A stretch of 64,000 nt of DNA from Tunturiibacter gelidiferens (GCF_013410115.1 NZ_JACCCV010000002.1:744001-808000), one strand, 5' to 3'. Shown: positions 27,042 to 36,450, counted from the first letter of the stretch. Notes: a model not told the origin generated them from the sequence alone. Translations and numbers: made by a program.

Positions 27042-28199
27042 CTATCCACGGCTGGGGCTCTTCCCCAGCAGCTCTCGCGCAATCACCATCCGCTGAATCT
27101 CACTTGTTCCCTCACCAATCGGGCAGAGCCTTACATCCCGGTAAAACTTCTCTGCCGGATAATCCTTGATGAACCCATACCCCCCATGAATCTGCACGCC
27201 CTCGTCGCAGATCTTGCACGCAGCCTCGCTCGCATACAGCTTCGCCATCGCCGACTCTAGCGTCACCTTCTTGCCCGCATCCTTCATCTGTGCTGCACGC
27301 ATCGTCAACAGCCAAGCCGCATCGAGCTGCGTCGCCATGTCCGCGAGTTTGAATTGAATCGCCTGAAACTCGCTGATAGCTTTACCGAACTGCCGTCTCT
27401 CCTGCGCATACTTCATCGCCGCATCGAGCGCTCCTCGCGCCATCCCCAGACTCAGCGCCGCGATCGAAATTCTCCCTCCATCGAGCACCCGCATAGCATC
27501 TTTAAACCCGTTTCCCTCTTTCCCAACCAGATTCTCCGATGGAACCTCACAGTCCTCGAAGATCAACTCCGCCGTGTCGCTCGCCCGCAGCCCCAGCTTG
27601 TTCTCCTTCCGACCCGACCGAAACCCCTTCGTTCCGCGCTCCACGACAAACGCCGAGATCCCGCCGCGAGTTCCCTTCTCCTTATCCGTCACCGCGAGCA
27701 CCACCGCGCAGTTCGCATAACTCCCATTAGTGATGAACGTCTTGCTCCCATTCAGCACCCACTTATCTCCCTGCTTTACCGCCGTGGTGCGGGCCCCGCC
27801 GGCATCCGAGCCCGAACCCGGCTCCGTCAACCCCCACGCACCCAGCCACTGGCCACTCGCCAGCTTGGGAATCCACCGCTTCCTCTGCTCATCGTTCCCA
27901 CCAAGCATGATGTGATTCGTACACAGCGAGTTATGCGCCGCAACGATGATTCCTACACTCCCATCCACGCGCGAAAGCTCCTCAATCGCCAGCACATACT
28001 CCACGTAACCCATACCCGCTCCGCCCAGCGACTCGGGAAAGATCACCCCCAGCAAACCCATCTCCCCAAGCTTCTTCACCACATCGTGCGGAAACTCGCT
28101 CTTTTCATCCCACTCCGAGACATGTGGCGCAATCTCGCCCTCGGCAAACGCCCGTACTGCGCTCTGCAACTGCTTCTGCTCATCGGTCAACCCAAACAT
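27042..28199 (-). CDS. Acyl-CoA dehydrogenase
   Basis: Flavin-dependent acyl-CoA dehydrogenase of 385 residues, the family's usual size. It has the N-terminal helical domain ([23 protein letters not shown]), the middle beta domain with [16 protein letters not shown] and [13 protein letters not shown], and the C-terminal domain with [21 protein letters not shown]. The end segment [21 protein letters not shown] carries the active-site Glu of short/branched-chain enzymes. It should catalyse the first oxidation of acyl-CoA in beta-oxidation or branched amino-acid breakdown, passing electrons to ETF. It stands alone; chain-length preference cannot be read from the sequence. Confidence 0.92.
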   Translation of the reverse strand: MFGLTDEQKQLQSAVRAFAEGEIAPHVSEWDEKSEFPHDVVKKLGEMGLLGVIFPESLGGAGMGYVEYVLAIEELSRVDGSVGIIVAAHNSLCTNHIMLGGNDEQRKRWIPKLASGQWLGAWGLTEPGSGSDAGGARTTAVKQGDKWVLNGSKTFITNGSYANCAVVLAVTDKEKGTRGGISAFVVERGTKGFRSGRKENKLGLRASDTAELIFEDCEVPSENLVGKEGNGFKDAMRVLDGGRISIAALSLGMARGALDAAMKYAQERRQFGKAISEFQAIQFKLADMATQLDAAWLLTMRAAQMKDAGKKVTLESAMAKLYASEAACKICDEGVQIHGGYGFIKDYPAEKFYRDVRLCPIGEGTSEIQRMVIARELLGKSPSRG

Positions 28200-28385
28200 G
28201 CATCCTCCAAGGCTTCATAACCTGCGCTAATACATGTATCACATTCATGCATACTCTGGCACGGGTGACGCGTATACCAATGTAAGTGCGAGGTCCGCTG
28301 CATCGGGCCTCCCGTTGATCTGCGCCATCTCCTTCCAACCAAAGGGAGGACCACAGCCTTTCACTCGCCACCACGAGGTATACCC

Positions 28386-28432
28386 GTCACGAAGTGACCG
28401 CCCTCCGCGCAGGAGGCCCGTCCGGCAGGACG
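28386..28432. repeat. Triple-hairpin element after the PLP gene
   Basis: Three small perfect hairpins follow one another: GTCAC-GAA-GTGAC (28386-28398), CCTCC-GCGCA-GGAGG (28402-28416) and CGTCC-GGCA-GGACG (28419-28432). They end six bases from the stop codon of the minus-strand cystathionine gamma-synthase gene. There is no U-tract, so it is more like a REP cluster or mRNA-stabilising structure than a simple terminator. The rest of 28200-28437 must hold the acyl-CoA dehydrogenase promoter; I could not define it. Confidence 0.55.
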
Positions 28433-28437
28433 TCGCT

Positions 28438-29595
28438 TCAGATCTTATCCAGCGCCTGCCCCAAATCCGCGACGATATCCTCCACATCCTCAATCCCCAC
28501 CGAAACCCGCATCAATCCGTCCGTAATTCCTAGACGCGCGCGACCCTCCGCTCCCACCGCAGCATGCGTCATCGTCGCCGGATGACATATCAACGTCTCC
28601 ACCCCTCCCAGTGATTCCGCCAGCAGTCCAAGCTTAAGCGCCTTTGCAAACTTGTTTGCCTTCTCCAGCGACCCAAGTTCCATCGAGATCATGGACCCGA
28701 ACCCGTGCTGCTGCCGCTTCGCCAGTTCGTGCTGCGGATGCTCAACCAACCCGGGATAAAACACTTGCTGAACCTTTGCATGACCCTTCAAAAACTCAGT
28801 AACTACGCGGCCATTAGCATCATGCTGCTTCATCCGCACGGCCAAAGTCTTCACCCCGCGCAACAATAGATAACTCTCAAACGGCGACAAGATCCCGCCC
28901 GTACACTTCTGCACAAACCGAAATGTCTCCGCATGCTCCGGTTTGGTGCAGATCAGAACGCCGCCCAACCCATCCGAGTGGCCATTCAAAAACTTCGTCG
29001 TCGAATGCATCACGATATCGGCGCCCAGTGCGATCGGCTGCTGCAGATAGGGCGACAGGAACGTGTTGTCAACACTCAACTCCACACCCTTCGCATGGCA
29101 GATCCTCGCCACTGCGCCAATATCCGTCAGCGACATCATCGGATTCGTCGGCGTCTCGATGTGCACCAACTTCGTCGCCGGAGTAATCGCAGCAGCGACA
29201 TTCTCGGCCACGCTCGTATCGACGTAGGTAAACGTCAACCCATAGTTCGTCAGTACTTTGTCAAACAGCCGCCCGGTCCCGCCGTACACATTATCCGAGC
29301 AGACCACATGGTCACCCGACTTCATCATCGTGCACAGCGCCGTGATCGCCGCCATCCCGCTGCCGAACACATGAGCGCTCGTCCCGCCCTCAAGCGAACA
29401 CAGACTTTCTTCCAACGCATCTCGTGTTGGATTGGTCAGCCGCGCATACTCGTGCCCCTTGTTCTTCCCGATCTCCTCCTGCTGATATGTCGAGGTCAGA
29501 TAAATCGGTACATTCACCGCGCCCGTCAACTGGTCAGGAGCCTGCCCATCATGAATCGCCCGTGTTGCAAACCCAGGTTTCTTCGTCGCTTCCAT
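28438..29595 (-). CDS. Cystathionine gamma-synthase/lyase family PLP enzyme
   Basis: Cys/Met metabolism PLP enzyme of about 385 residues, typical length. It shows FATRAIHDGQ at the N terminus, EYARLTNPTRDALEESLCSLEGG, the DNVYGGT loop, SVDNTFLSPYLQQPIALGADIVMHSTTKFLNGHSDGLGG with the PLP-binding Lys in STTKF, and SLGGVETLICHPA near the end. It could be MetB (cystathionine from O-acyl-homoserine plus cysteine) or a gamma-lyase (cysteine from cystathionine). I chose ATG at 29595, with GAGG eight bases upstream, over the longer frame to 29631. It follows a cysteine-synthase-type gene by 43 bases in the same direction, so the pair resembles the mccA-mccB reverse transsulfuration unit. Confidence 0.88.
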   Translation of the reverse strand: MEATKKPGFATRAIHDGQAPDQLTGAVNVPIYLTSTYQQEEIGKNKGHEYARLTNPTRDALEESLCSLEGGTSAHVFGSGMAAITALCTMMKSGDHVVCSDNVYGGTGRLFDKVLTNYGLTFTYVDTSVAENVAAAITPATKLVHIETPTNPMMSLTDIGAVARICHAKGVELSVDNTFLSPYLQQPIALGADIVMHSTTKFLNGHSDGLGGVLICTKPEHAETFRFVQKCTGGILSPFESYLLLRGVKTLAVRMKQHDANGRVVTEFLKGHAKVQQVFYPGLVEHPQHELAKRQQHGFGSMISMELGSLEKANKFAKALKLGLLAESLGGVETLICHPATMTHAAVGAEGRARLGITDGLMRVSVGIEDVEDIVADLGQALDKI

Positions 29596-29638
29596 TATTT
29601 GTAACCTCAATAAACACAATCTATTTTGCAATCAAAAA

Positions 29639-30568
29639 TTAATTCAGCAATTCCTTCGACAGATACCGCTCCGCCGAATCCGGAATCACCGTCACCACTC
29701 TCTTCCCCGCTCCCAGCTCCCGCGCCACGTCAACCGCCGCGCACAACATCGCCCCCGCGCTGGACCCCGCGAACACACCCTCTTCCGCAGCAAGCCGCTT
29801 CACCATCTCCAACGCTGGCTCGTCCATCACCATCATCACGCGATCACACACAGAGCGGTCAAACGTCGCAGGAATAAACGAAACTCCAATTCCTTCCACC
29901 TTATGCGGTCCCGGCTCGCCGCCCTCCAGAACACTCCCCTGCGGTTCGACGGCAACGGTCAGAATCTCAGCCCGCTTCTTCTTGAAAAACCGGGCCACTC
30001 CGGTAAACGTTCCCGCCGAACCGACCCCTGAGACCCACGCGTCCACGCGGCCTTCCATCTGCTCCCAAATCTCGGCTGCAGTCGTCTCCTCATGAAAGTC
30101 AGGGTTCGCCGGATTTTCAAACTGCAGCGCAGCGAACGCCCCCGGCGTCTCTTTCTCGAACTGCAGGGCCCTCCGAATAGCCCCCGCCATGCCCTCGGGT
30201 TCAGGAGTCCGAACCACTGTCGCTCCGAGTCCGCGCATCAGCTTGCACTTCTCCTCGGCAAACTGCTCCGGCACATACAGCATCACCTTGTACCCGCGAT
30301 TGACTCCGATCAGCGCCAGCCCAACACCAGTATTCCCAGCCGTCGCCTCCACAATCGTGCCGCCAGGCTGCAGCACGCCCCGCCGCTCAGCATCCAGCAC
30401 AATCCCGAGCGCAGCCCTGTCTTTAATACTTCCACCCGGATTCAAGAACTCCAGCTTTGCCCAGATCTCTGCGCAGTTCTCACTACCACTTCTCAATTCA
30501 AGCCGGCGGAGACGCACCATTGGCGTCTGCCCAACTAACTCCAAAATGCTCTCAACAACCTTCATCAA
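29639..30568 (-). CDS. Cysteine synthase/cystathionine beta-synthase family protein
   Basis: PLP-dependent beta-family enzyme of 309 residues, the size of CysK/CysM/MccA. The PLP lysine is in FLNPGGSIKDRAA, the phosphate-contact loop in EATAGNTGVGLAL, and the substrate loop in VSGVGSAGTFTGVARFF; EEGVFAGSSAGA is the C-terminal signature. It makes cysteine from O-acetylserine and sulfide, or cystathionine from serine derivatives and homocysteine. Co-orientation with a cystathionine gamma-synthase/lyase gene 43 bases downstream favours a transsulfuration role but does not prove it. No SAM-riboswitch or T-box features were visible in the 100 bases upstream. Confidence 0.88.
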   Translation of the reverse strand: MMKVVESILELVGQTPMVRLRRLELRSGSENCAEIWAKLEFLNPGGSIKDRAALGIVLDAERRGVLQPGGTIVEATAGNTGVGLALIGVNRGYKVMLYVPEQFAEEKCKLMRGLGATVVRTPEPEGMAGAIRRALQFEKETPGAFAALQFENPANPDFHEETTAAEIWEQMEGRVDAWVSGVGSAGTFTGVARFFKKKRAEILTVAVEPQGSVLEGGEPGPHKVEGIGVSFIPATFDRSVCDRVMMVMDEPALEMVKRLAAEEGVFAGSSAGAMLCAAVDVARELGAGKRVVTVIPDSAERYLSKELLN

Positions 30569-30669
30569 TCCAATCCTTCACACACAAAATCGACCGTCAG
30601 GTTCAATCGTACTAACAGACGGAGGTATCCTGAGGCAATCGCCTTTAACTCCATCAGCGATCCTACGCC

Positions 30670-31824
30670 TCAGTTCTTCTTTTCTGGGTCACTAAAGCCA
30701 GCGCCGCCACCTTTGCTCGCATCCGCCACCACCCTCGGATAGTACCCAGTCCGCGTCCGCACCGAAAGCCGCCCGAAGTTCTTCGACTTAGCCTCCACAT
30801 GCACCTCGCGATAACCACCCAACGTCGGCGACTTCGTCGAGTGATAGGAGATCGTGTACTGCGTGCGAATATCCTGCGCCACCTCCGCGGCGATCGTATC
30901 GACCTCCTTCACCGACTTCGGAAAGTAAGCCGCACCGCCGGTCTGTTCCGCCAGCGTCTCCAGCACCCTGCGCGCATGCCGCGACTCGCGCTTATCCGTA
31001 TCCTCACCAAACAGCAAGCCTACACAGTAAATCACCGGACCATCGAGATCCTGAATCCTCCGAATCGTCTGCTCCAGTGTTGCACTCGAAGCATTATCTT
31101 CGCCGTCCGTAATCACCAGCAGAACCTGCTTCGGATGTTTTGCGTTCTTCGCCAGATAATCCGCCGAAGCCACCAGCGCATCGTAGATCGCTGTTCCACC
31201 GCTCGATTTGATGTATCCCAGCCCCTGTTGCAACTTGTCGATATTGTTCGTAAAGTCCTGATCGATGAACGCCTCCCATGAGAAGTCCACCAGAAACTCT
31301 TCATCCTCGGGATTCGACAGCTTCACAAAATCGAGCGACGCCTTGTCCACCGCCACTCGCTTGTCGTACATCGACCCAGAGCTGTCGATCAGCAGCCCCA
31401 GCGACACCGGCAGATCCTCGTGCCGAAACGAATTGATCGTCTGCGGAACTCCATCTTCATAAATATGAAATGCATCTTTATCCAGCGTCTGAATCGACCG
31501 CCCGCTCCCATCCAGCACCGTCGCATTCAGGCGGACCTCGTAAGCATCCTGCCGCAACGTATACTTGCCGTTCTCCCGCGCAATCGTACCGCTACTCCCC
31601 ACACCCTGCGGCGCGGTTGTCTGGCTCCGCGCCGGCGTATCAGGGTCAGGCGAAGCCACCGGATCGCGATCGACGGTCAGCGAAGGCTGTTGTGAAACGG
31701 GTTGTTGTTTCGCGGGTGTCTGCGGAGATGCCGGCCGCTGGGCCCAACCGCCCACCCCACCAGCCATCAGCATCAACCATCCTGCGGCCATCCCTGGCCA
31801 AAAGCTCTTACTGCGAAGGTGCAT
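30670..31824 (-). CDS. VWFA-related secreted protein, paralogue 1
   Basis: Secreted von Willebrand A-domain protein of 384 residues of the type TIGRFAMs names VWFA-related acidobacterial domain. A signal peptide (MAAGWLMLMAGGVGGWAQ region) is followed by a Pro/Gln-rich linker, a beta domain (LNATVLDGSGRSIQTLDKDAFHIYEDG) and the VWA domain (about 160-345) with the MIDAS motif DSSGSMYDKR, conserved Thr in SSGGTAIYDAL and Asp in ITDGEDNAS. The MIDAS is complete, so metal-dependent ligand binding is likely. It overlaps its upstream paralogue by 17 bases, so they are translated together. Role unknown; relatives are thought to act at the cell surface. Confidence 0.85.
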   Translation of the reverse strand: MHLRSKSFWPGMAAGWLMLMAGGVGGWAQRPASPQTPAKQQPVSQQPSLTVDRDPVASPDPDTPARSQTTAPQGVGSSGTIARENGKYTLRQDAYEVRLNATVLDGSGRSIQTLDKDAFHIYEDGVPQTINSFRHEDLPVSLGLLIDSSGSMYDKRVAVDKASLDFVKLSNPEDEEFLVDFSWEAFIDQDFTNNIDKLQQGLGYIKSSGGTAIYDALVASADYLAKNAKHPKQVLLVITDGEDNASSATLEQTIRRIQDLDGPVIYCVGLLFGEDTDKRESRHARRVLETLAEQTGGAAYFPKSVKEVDTIAAEVAQDIRTQYTISYHSTKSPTLGGYREVHVEAKSKNFGRLSVRTRTGYYPRVVADASKGGGAGFSDPEKKN

Positions 31825-32974
31825 AGTACCCCTGGCGATTATGTACCGTCAGGTTCGGAAGCCCTGGCGGCGGAACGAGTCGTATCTTCAATTTACGCCA
31901 GTTCCCATCCTGCTTCACCTCCGAAGGCCTGTACCCGATCACATATTCATTTCTCAGCTCCGCGCTGATCCGCGAAGCAATATCGCCCAGATCCCCCAAC
32001 TCCGACACTCGGAACATCCGTCCTCCGGTCATGTCGCAGATATCCGTCAGCAGAATAGGCCCCAGCTGCTCTTCGGTCGTCGGCGCATACTGGTCGAAGA
32101 TCCCGATCGAGTAAATCTGTACATCGCTCTCTCGAACCACTCGCCGCAGCTCGCCCTCCGTATAACGGCTTCGATTATCTCCACCGTCCGAGATAATCAG
32201 TAACGCCTTCCGTTCATACTTCGCCTGCTTCAGCTTATCCACACCCAGATAGATCGCATCGATCAGCGCTGTCCGGTTCTCGGGCTTCAACATCACCATC
32301 CGCGCCTCTACATCGTCGACATCCGACGTATAGTCCACAATCACCGCTGGCCGATCATTGAACCCCACCACGAAAAATTCGTCCTGAGGATTGGACGTTC
32401 TCAAAAACTCACTGAGCGCCTTCCGTGCCCGCACAAACTTTGACGACATGCTCCCGCTCAGGTCGAAGATGATTCCGATCGTTACCGGCGCATCCTGCGT
32501 CGAAAAGCTCTTAATCACCTGCCCCACATTGTTGTCGAAGACCTCGAAGTTCTCCCGCTCCAATCCCGTGACTAGCCGGTTCATCGAGTCAGTCACAGTC
32601 GCAGGAATCAACACCAGGTTCACATCCACACGAATCCGCGCATCCCGCCTCGAGGTGGCCAGCGCAGCCGCGTTTGCTGCGCCTTCAATAACCGGTTTCT
32701 TGTCCTCAGGTGTCTTCGGTGGTGTAGGCGGCGCCGGCGTATTTACCACATCCAGCGGATTCTCCTGCTCCTGCCCGCGACAGACTTCACTTCCCGATGC
32801 ACCCCACAACCCCAGGCACAGCAGCACCACGAGCCCCCACACAGCCAGACGCCCTCTCTGGCGACCCGCCACCCAATCTCTCCGCCTGTCGTCTCCGGCA
32901 ACTACCTTGTCCCGTATGTTGATCTCCATCTCGGCACCTATGCCATCCTCGCGACCACTTGGCCGTCGTACCAT
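31808..32974 (-). CDS. VWFA-related secreted protein, paralogue 2
   Basis: Second VWA-domain protein, 388 residues, upstream partner of the gene starting at 31824. It has a basic N terminus and a hydrophobic signal/anchor (LAVWGLVVLLCLGLWGASG), a linker, a beta domain (VDVNLVLIPATVTDSMNRLVTGLERENFEVFDNN), and a VWA domain with DLSGSMSSKF (MIDAS), NRTALIDAIYLG and ISDGGDNRSR. Sequence order matches paralogue 1, so the pair likely arose by tandem duplication. ATG at 32974 is supported by GGAGGA nine bases upstream; ATG at 32929 is an alternative that shortens the basic tail. The molecular role is unknown. Confidence 0.83.
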   Translation of the reverse strand: MVRRPSGREDGIGAEMEINIRDKVVAGDDRRRDWVAGRQRGRLAVWGLVVLLCLGLWGASGSEVCRGQEQENPLDVVNTPAPPTPPKTPEDKKPVIEGAANAAALATSRRDARIRVDVNLVLIPATVTDSMNRLVTGLERENFEVFDNNVGQVIKSFSTQDAPVTIGIIFDLSGSMSSKFVRARKALSEFLRTSNPQDEFFVVGFNDRPAVIVDYTSDVDDVEARMVMLKPENRTALIDAIYLGVDKLKQAKYERKALLIISDGGDNRSRYTEGELRRVVRESDVQIYSIGIFDQYAPTTEEQLGPILLTDICDMTGGRMFRVSELGDLGDIASRISAELRNEYVIGYRPSEVKQDGNWRKLKIRLVPPPGLPNLTVHNRQGYYAPSQ

Positions 32975-33236
32975 CCGTGGAGTTCCTCCACACCATCTCC
33001 ACTAATCACCAGACCCACAGCCCGCCAAGTCCACCAGATGCTGCGTTCTGAAGATAATAGACCCCGTGTCAACCCCTTTTGTCATCATTTCGCTGCAGAT
33101 CGTTACAGAGCGTCGCTAACGCTGTCTCGTCAACGTTCTAGGTGCGCTTTCGGATTCGTCACCCCCTTCTTACCCTCTCTTCACACCCCAACCCGTACAA
33201 TCACCTCATATTCCAACTCTGGAGAACCTGCAAAGC

Positions 33237-34670
33237 ATGGCCCGTCTTTACCCCTTCCGCGCCCTCCGTTACGACCCCGCTCGCGTCAACATGGAAGACG
33301 TCGTCACCCAGCCCTACGACAAGATCACCCCGGCCATGCAGCAGCGCTACTACGAAGCCAGCCCCTACAACCTCATCCGCGTCATCCTCGGCAAACACGA
33401 GCCCGGCGACACTGATGCCCAGGACTTCCTCCCCCCCGGCGAACAGGCCCATAACGTCTACACCCGCGCCGCCGAGACACTCCGCGAGTGGCGCCGCAAC
33501 CACGTCCTCGCCGAAGAGTCCGAGCCCGCCGTCTACGGCTACTCCCAGACCTACGAAGTTCCCGGCACCAACGAAATCCGGGAACGTCGCGGCTTCATCG
33601 CCCTCGGCCACCTCTACGACTACGCCGACAAGGTCGTCTACCGCCACGAGCAGACCTTCCCCAAGCACAAGTCCGACCGCCTCGCCCTCTTCAAGGCCAC
33701 CCGCGCCTACTGCGAGCAGATCTACATGCTCTACTCCGACCCTGCATTCACCGCCGAAAAGCTCATCTTCGGCGCCAACGGCCCCGGCAAAAACTTCAGC
33801 GGCATGATCGGACCGGACACCGCCCCAGCCGACCTCGCCATCACCGACGAGTACAACGTCGTCCACCGCCTCTGGAAGATCACCGACCCCAACATCATCA
33901 ATCTCCTCCTCACCGCCATGGCCGACAAAAAACTCATCATCGCCGACGGCCATCACCGCTACGAGACCTCCGTCGCCTACGCCAAGGAGCGCTCAGCCCA
34001 ACTCAAGCTCCCCTTCAAGCAGCCCATCCCCGGCGACGAAGACGGCTCCCCATCGGTCATCGCGGACGGCGACACCCGCTCCACCCTGCCCACCCCCGCC
34101 TTCCCCGAAGCCGCCATGATGATGACATTCGTCAATATGGACGCGCCCGGCATTACCATCCTCCCCACCCACCGCGTCGTCCACGGTCTGCCCAATTTCA
34201 GCTCACCCGACTTCGTCACCAAAGCCAGCGCCTTCTTCAACGTCAAAGAACTCGCCACCCCCGACCTCGCCGACCTCAACGCCACTCCCGGCACCGCCTT
34301 CCTCGCCGCCACCGGCGACGGCAACTACCTCCTCACCCCAAAGCCCGACATCATCGCAGCGGCCCTCAAAGGCATCTCCCCCCGCCAGGCCCAGCTCGAT
34401 GTCGTGCAGCTCCACAGCATCATCCTCGACAAGCTCCTCGGCCTCGATCAGGAGACCATCACCCGCCTCGGCAACGTCCGCTACATCCGCGAGGCCTCCG
34501 AAGCCACCGCGCTCGTCGCCAGCGGCGAAGCAGACATCGCCTTCCTCATCAAACCCATCACCCTCGACCAGCTCCGCGACATCTCCCTCTCCGGCGACGT
34601 CATGCCCCAGAAATCCACCGACTTCTACCCAAAACTCCTAAGCGGCCTAGCCATCTACGCCCTCGACTAA
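33237..34670 (+). CDS. DUF1015 family protein
   Basis: Protein of 477 residues matching the DUF1015 family (usual length about 400-480). It begins MARLYPFRALRYDPARV and contains VVTQPYDKITPAM, SPYNLIRVIL and IADGHHRYETSVAYAKER, the family's most conserved motif with the His pair. In other bacteria such genes are near serine or ATP-dependent kinase functions; related proteins have been described as free-serine kinase (SbnI/SerK-like), but I cannot assign the reaction here. GGAG before the ATG supports the start. From this gene onward the third codon position is very often C. It stands alone on the plus strand. Confidence 0.85.
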   Translation: MARLYPFRALRYDPARVNMEDVVTQPYDKITPAMQQRYYEASPYNLIRVILGKHEPGDTDAQDFLPPGEQAHNVYTRAAETLREWRRNHVLAEESEPAVYGYSQTYEVPGTNEIRERRGFIALGHLYDYADKVVYRHEQTFPKHKSDRLALFKATRAYCEQIYMLYSDPAFTAEKLIFGANGPGKNFSGMIGPDTAPADLAITDEYNVVHRLWKITDPNIINLLLTAMADKKLIIADGHHRYETSVAYAKERSAQLKLPFKQPIPGDEDGSPSVIADGDTRSTLPTPAFPEAAMMMTFVNMDAPGITILPTHRVVHGLPNFSSPDFVTKASAFFNVKELATPDLADLNATPGTAFLAATGDGNYLLTPKPDIIAAALKGISPRQAQLDVVQLHSIILDKLLGLDQETITRLGNVRYIREASEATALVASGEADIAFLIKPITLDQLRDISLSGDVMPQKSTDFYPKLLSGLAIYALD

Positions 34671-34984
34671 AACGCCTGACAAAGCAGAAAGCCTGCCCGC
34701 ATTGTTAGCCACAGCTTTCGCCAGTGCCATTGCTTTGTTGTTGCTTGTCCTTTTGCTGTCATTTCCGCAGCGAAGCGAAGAATCTGCTGTTTGGAGTTTC
34801 GCCAATTCTAAAACTGTCATCTCGACCGAAGCAGCTCACAGTCTCATCGTGAGCTGCGCAGTGGATTGTGGCTACAGCTTTCAATTGCAGCGAACCGATT
34901 CATGCTGCGGTATCCGTCAAGACCCCGTATTTCGCTTTTCTCTCCCCACTCCACCCCACCCTTTACAATCATCCAGACACTCTC
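34671..34984 (+). repeat. Intergenic hairpin repeats and GTTGC-type run
   Basis: This gap is filled by dispersed elements. A pyrimidine/GTTGC-rich run (about 34702-34757) reads in one frame as a hydrophobic helix. It leads into GTCATTTCC...GAATCTGC (34758-34787). At 34816 begins GTCATCTCGACCGAAG followed by a perfect hairpin: GCAGCTCAC (34831-34839), loop AGTCTCATC, GTGAGCTGC (34849-34857), then GCGCAGTGG. The same loop is found at 40187-40195. The flanks match the element inside polX. I see no gene here; a long frame that runs through is an artefact. Confidence 0.65.
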
Positions 34985-35704
34985 TTGACTCATCCCTGCA
35001 AACAATTCGCCGCGCGTCTCTTCCTCGTCCTCCTGACGAGCCTCGCCCCCCTCACCGCTCAAGCCCAGCAACCCATTCCCCGCACCACCATCTTCCTCGA
35101 CCCCGCCCACGGCGGCTCCGACTCCGGCGCCCGCCTCTCCGACAGCCTCCCCGAAAAATCCCTTACCCTCGCCTTCGCCGCCCGCCTCCGCGCTCTCCTC
35201 TCCACCAGCGGCTTCTCCGTCATCGCCACCCGCGACTCCGACCCCGCCATCCCCTTCACCACCGACCAGCGCGCCGAGATCGCCAACCACTCCCACCCCA
35301 CCGCCTGCCTCGTCCTCCACGCCACCGCCAGCGGCAACGGCATCCACATCATCACCTCCGACGTTCCCCCACCCGACGACTCCGACGCCGACACCCGCCA
35401 TGCGATCCCCTGGGACACCGCCCAATCCGCATCCATCCCCCAAAGCCTCGCCCTCGCCAACTCCCTCGGCCTCGCCCTCCTCCACTCCCGCCTGCCAGTC
35501 CTACTCACCCGCTCCTCTCTCCGGCCTCTCGACAACCTCACCTGCCCCGCCGTCGCAATCGAGATCGCACCACTCGTCCCAGCCGACGGGGAAGCCACCC
35601 CCGCCAGCGACGCCAACTATCAGCAGCAGATCGCCCAAGCCATCGCCACCGGACTCGCCAACTGGCGCAGAAACCAGAACCCCCTCGCTGGAGCCGCCCG
35701 ATGA
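34985..35704 (+). CDS. N-acetylmuramoyl-L-alanine amidase (Amidase_3 type)
   Basis: Periplasmic cell-wall hydrolase of about 239 residues. A signal peptide (FAARLFLVLLTSLAPLTAQA) precedes an Amidase_3 domain: TTIFLDPAHGGSDSGA carries the first zinc His, and Glu in PEKSLTLAFAARL the second ligand. CLVLHATASGNG lies at the position of the conserved His-Ala motif (usually SIHAN), and AVAIEIAPL contains the catalytic Glu position. The family cleaves the amide bond between MurNAc and the stem peptide. It probably starts at TTG 34985, just before the signal peptide; the upstream extension of the frame runs through repeat DNA. It overlaps the GerMN gene (ATGA), forming one operon. Confidence 0.78.
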   Translation: MTHPCKQFAARLFLVLLTSLAPLTAQAQQPIPRTTIFLDPAHGGSDSGARLSDSLPEKSLTLAFAARLRALLSTSGFSVIATRDSDPAIPFTTDQRAEIANHSHPTACLVLHATASGNGIHIITSDVPPPDDSDADTRHAIPWDTAQSASIPQSLALANSLGLALLHSRLPVLLTRSSLRPLDNLTCPAVAIEIAPLVPADGEATPASDANYQQQIAQAIATGLANWRRNQNPLAGAAR

Positions 35705-36354
35705 TCCCCCGCTACCAGCGCATACTCTTCTGGAGCCTCATCGCAGGCATCTTCCTCATGTCCGCCTTCCTCCTCCGCGGCTGCCAGCAGGCTCACAAAC
35801 GTCTCGCCGCACTCAACGACGCCACTCCCATCGCCGCACCCACCGCCACCAGCACCGAAGACATCTCCCTCTACCTCGCCAACGACGCGGACGCCTCCAT
35901 CACCCCAACCACCGAATCCGTCGCCCTCCCTCAGGCCCCCACCCTCCGCGCCCGCACCCTCCTCGAGCATCTCCTCGCAACTTACTCCATTCCCGCCTCG
36001 AAACACCCCCTCCAAAGCGGTCCCGCGGTCGATGATGTCTTCCTCCTCACCCCTGCGACAAACACTCCCGACAGGTATCACATCGGCTCGTCACAGAACG
36101 CCCAGTTGGCGATCGTCAATCTCCGCGGCTCCTTCGTAGACAACCACCCCTCTGGCATTCAGGTCGAAGCGCTCACCGTGCAATCGATCATCGGCACCCT
36201 CCACGCCGCCCTCCCGCAGGTCACAGGCGTCCGTTTCCTCGTCGACGGCCAGCCCCACGACACCCTCGCCGGCCACGCAGACCTGCTCCGCACCTACCCC
36301 GCAGTCGACACCACCTCTCACCCAGCCCCACCCACCGAAGCTCCTCAGCTATAA
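35701..36354 (+). CDS. GerMN domain protein
   Basis: Membrane-anchored protein of 217 residues. A single N-terminal helix (ILFWSLIAGIFLMSAFLLRGC) is followed by a linker and a GerMN/sporulation-type domain (about 55-195: ISLYLANDADASITPTTESVALPQ ... RARTLLEHLLATYS ... QLAIVNLRGSFVDNHPSGIQVEALTVQSIIGTLHAALPQVTGVRFLVDGQ, given here only as landmarks). Cys in RGC might act as a lipid anchor but lacks a classical lipobox. GerMN domains are found in spore-germination protein GerM and often near amidases in non-spore-formers, suggesting peptidoglycan remodelling. The ATG overlaps the amidase stop. MurI is 240 bases downstream. Confidence 0.75.
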   Translation: MIPRYQRILFWSLIAGIFLMSAFLLRGCQQAHKRLAALNDATPIAAPTATSTEDISLYLANDADASITPTTESVALPQAPTLRARTLLEHLLATYSIPASKHPLQSGPAVDDVFLLTPATNTPDRYHIGSSQNAQLAIVNLRGSFVDNHPSGIQVEALTVQSIIGTLHAALPQVTGVRFLVDGQPHDTLAGHADLLRTYPAVDTTSHPAPPTEAPQL

Positions 36355-36418
36355 AAGAAAGAGCATAAATAGTTCATTCGTCGCCTCGACTATTGTTCTT
36401 GCCGTTCCACGTTCTGCC

Positions 36419-36450
36419 GTCATCCTGAGCGCAGCGAAGGACCCCGAAGG
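36419..36450 (+). repeat. GTCATCCTGAGC-type element
   Basis: GTCATCCTGAGCGCAGCGAAGGACCCCG at 36419-36446 belongs to the dispersed family seen at 40163, 44361, 62596 and 62716. It sits in the gap between the GerMN and murI genes. No gene or terminator is apparent in the remainder of 36355-36593. Confidence 0.7.

Noticed and set aside
28200-28437. tRNA or riboswitch near the cysteine/methionine genes
   Set aside because: No cloverleaf, SAM-box or T-box features; only three small hairpins are present.
33488-34708. Long Arg/Pro/His-rich frame overlapping the DUF1015 gene
   Set aside because: It is a +2 shadow of a GC-rich gene with C at third positions; low-complexity composition and no domain.
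34702-35700. N-terminal 330 codons of a frame that continues into GerMN
   Set aside because: This part runs through repeat DNA and out of frame through the amidase; only the part from ATG 35701 has domain features.
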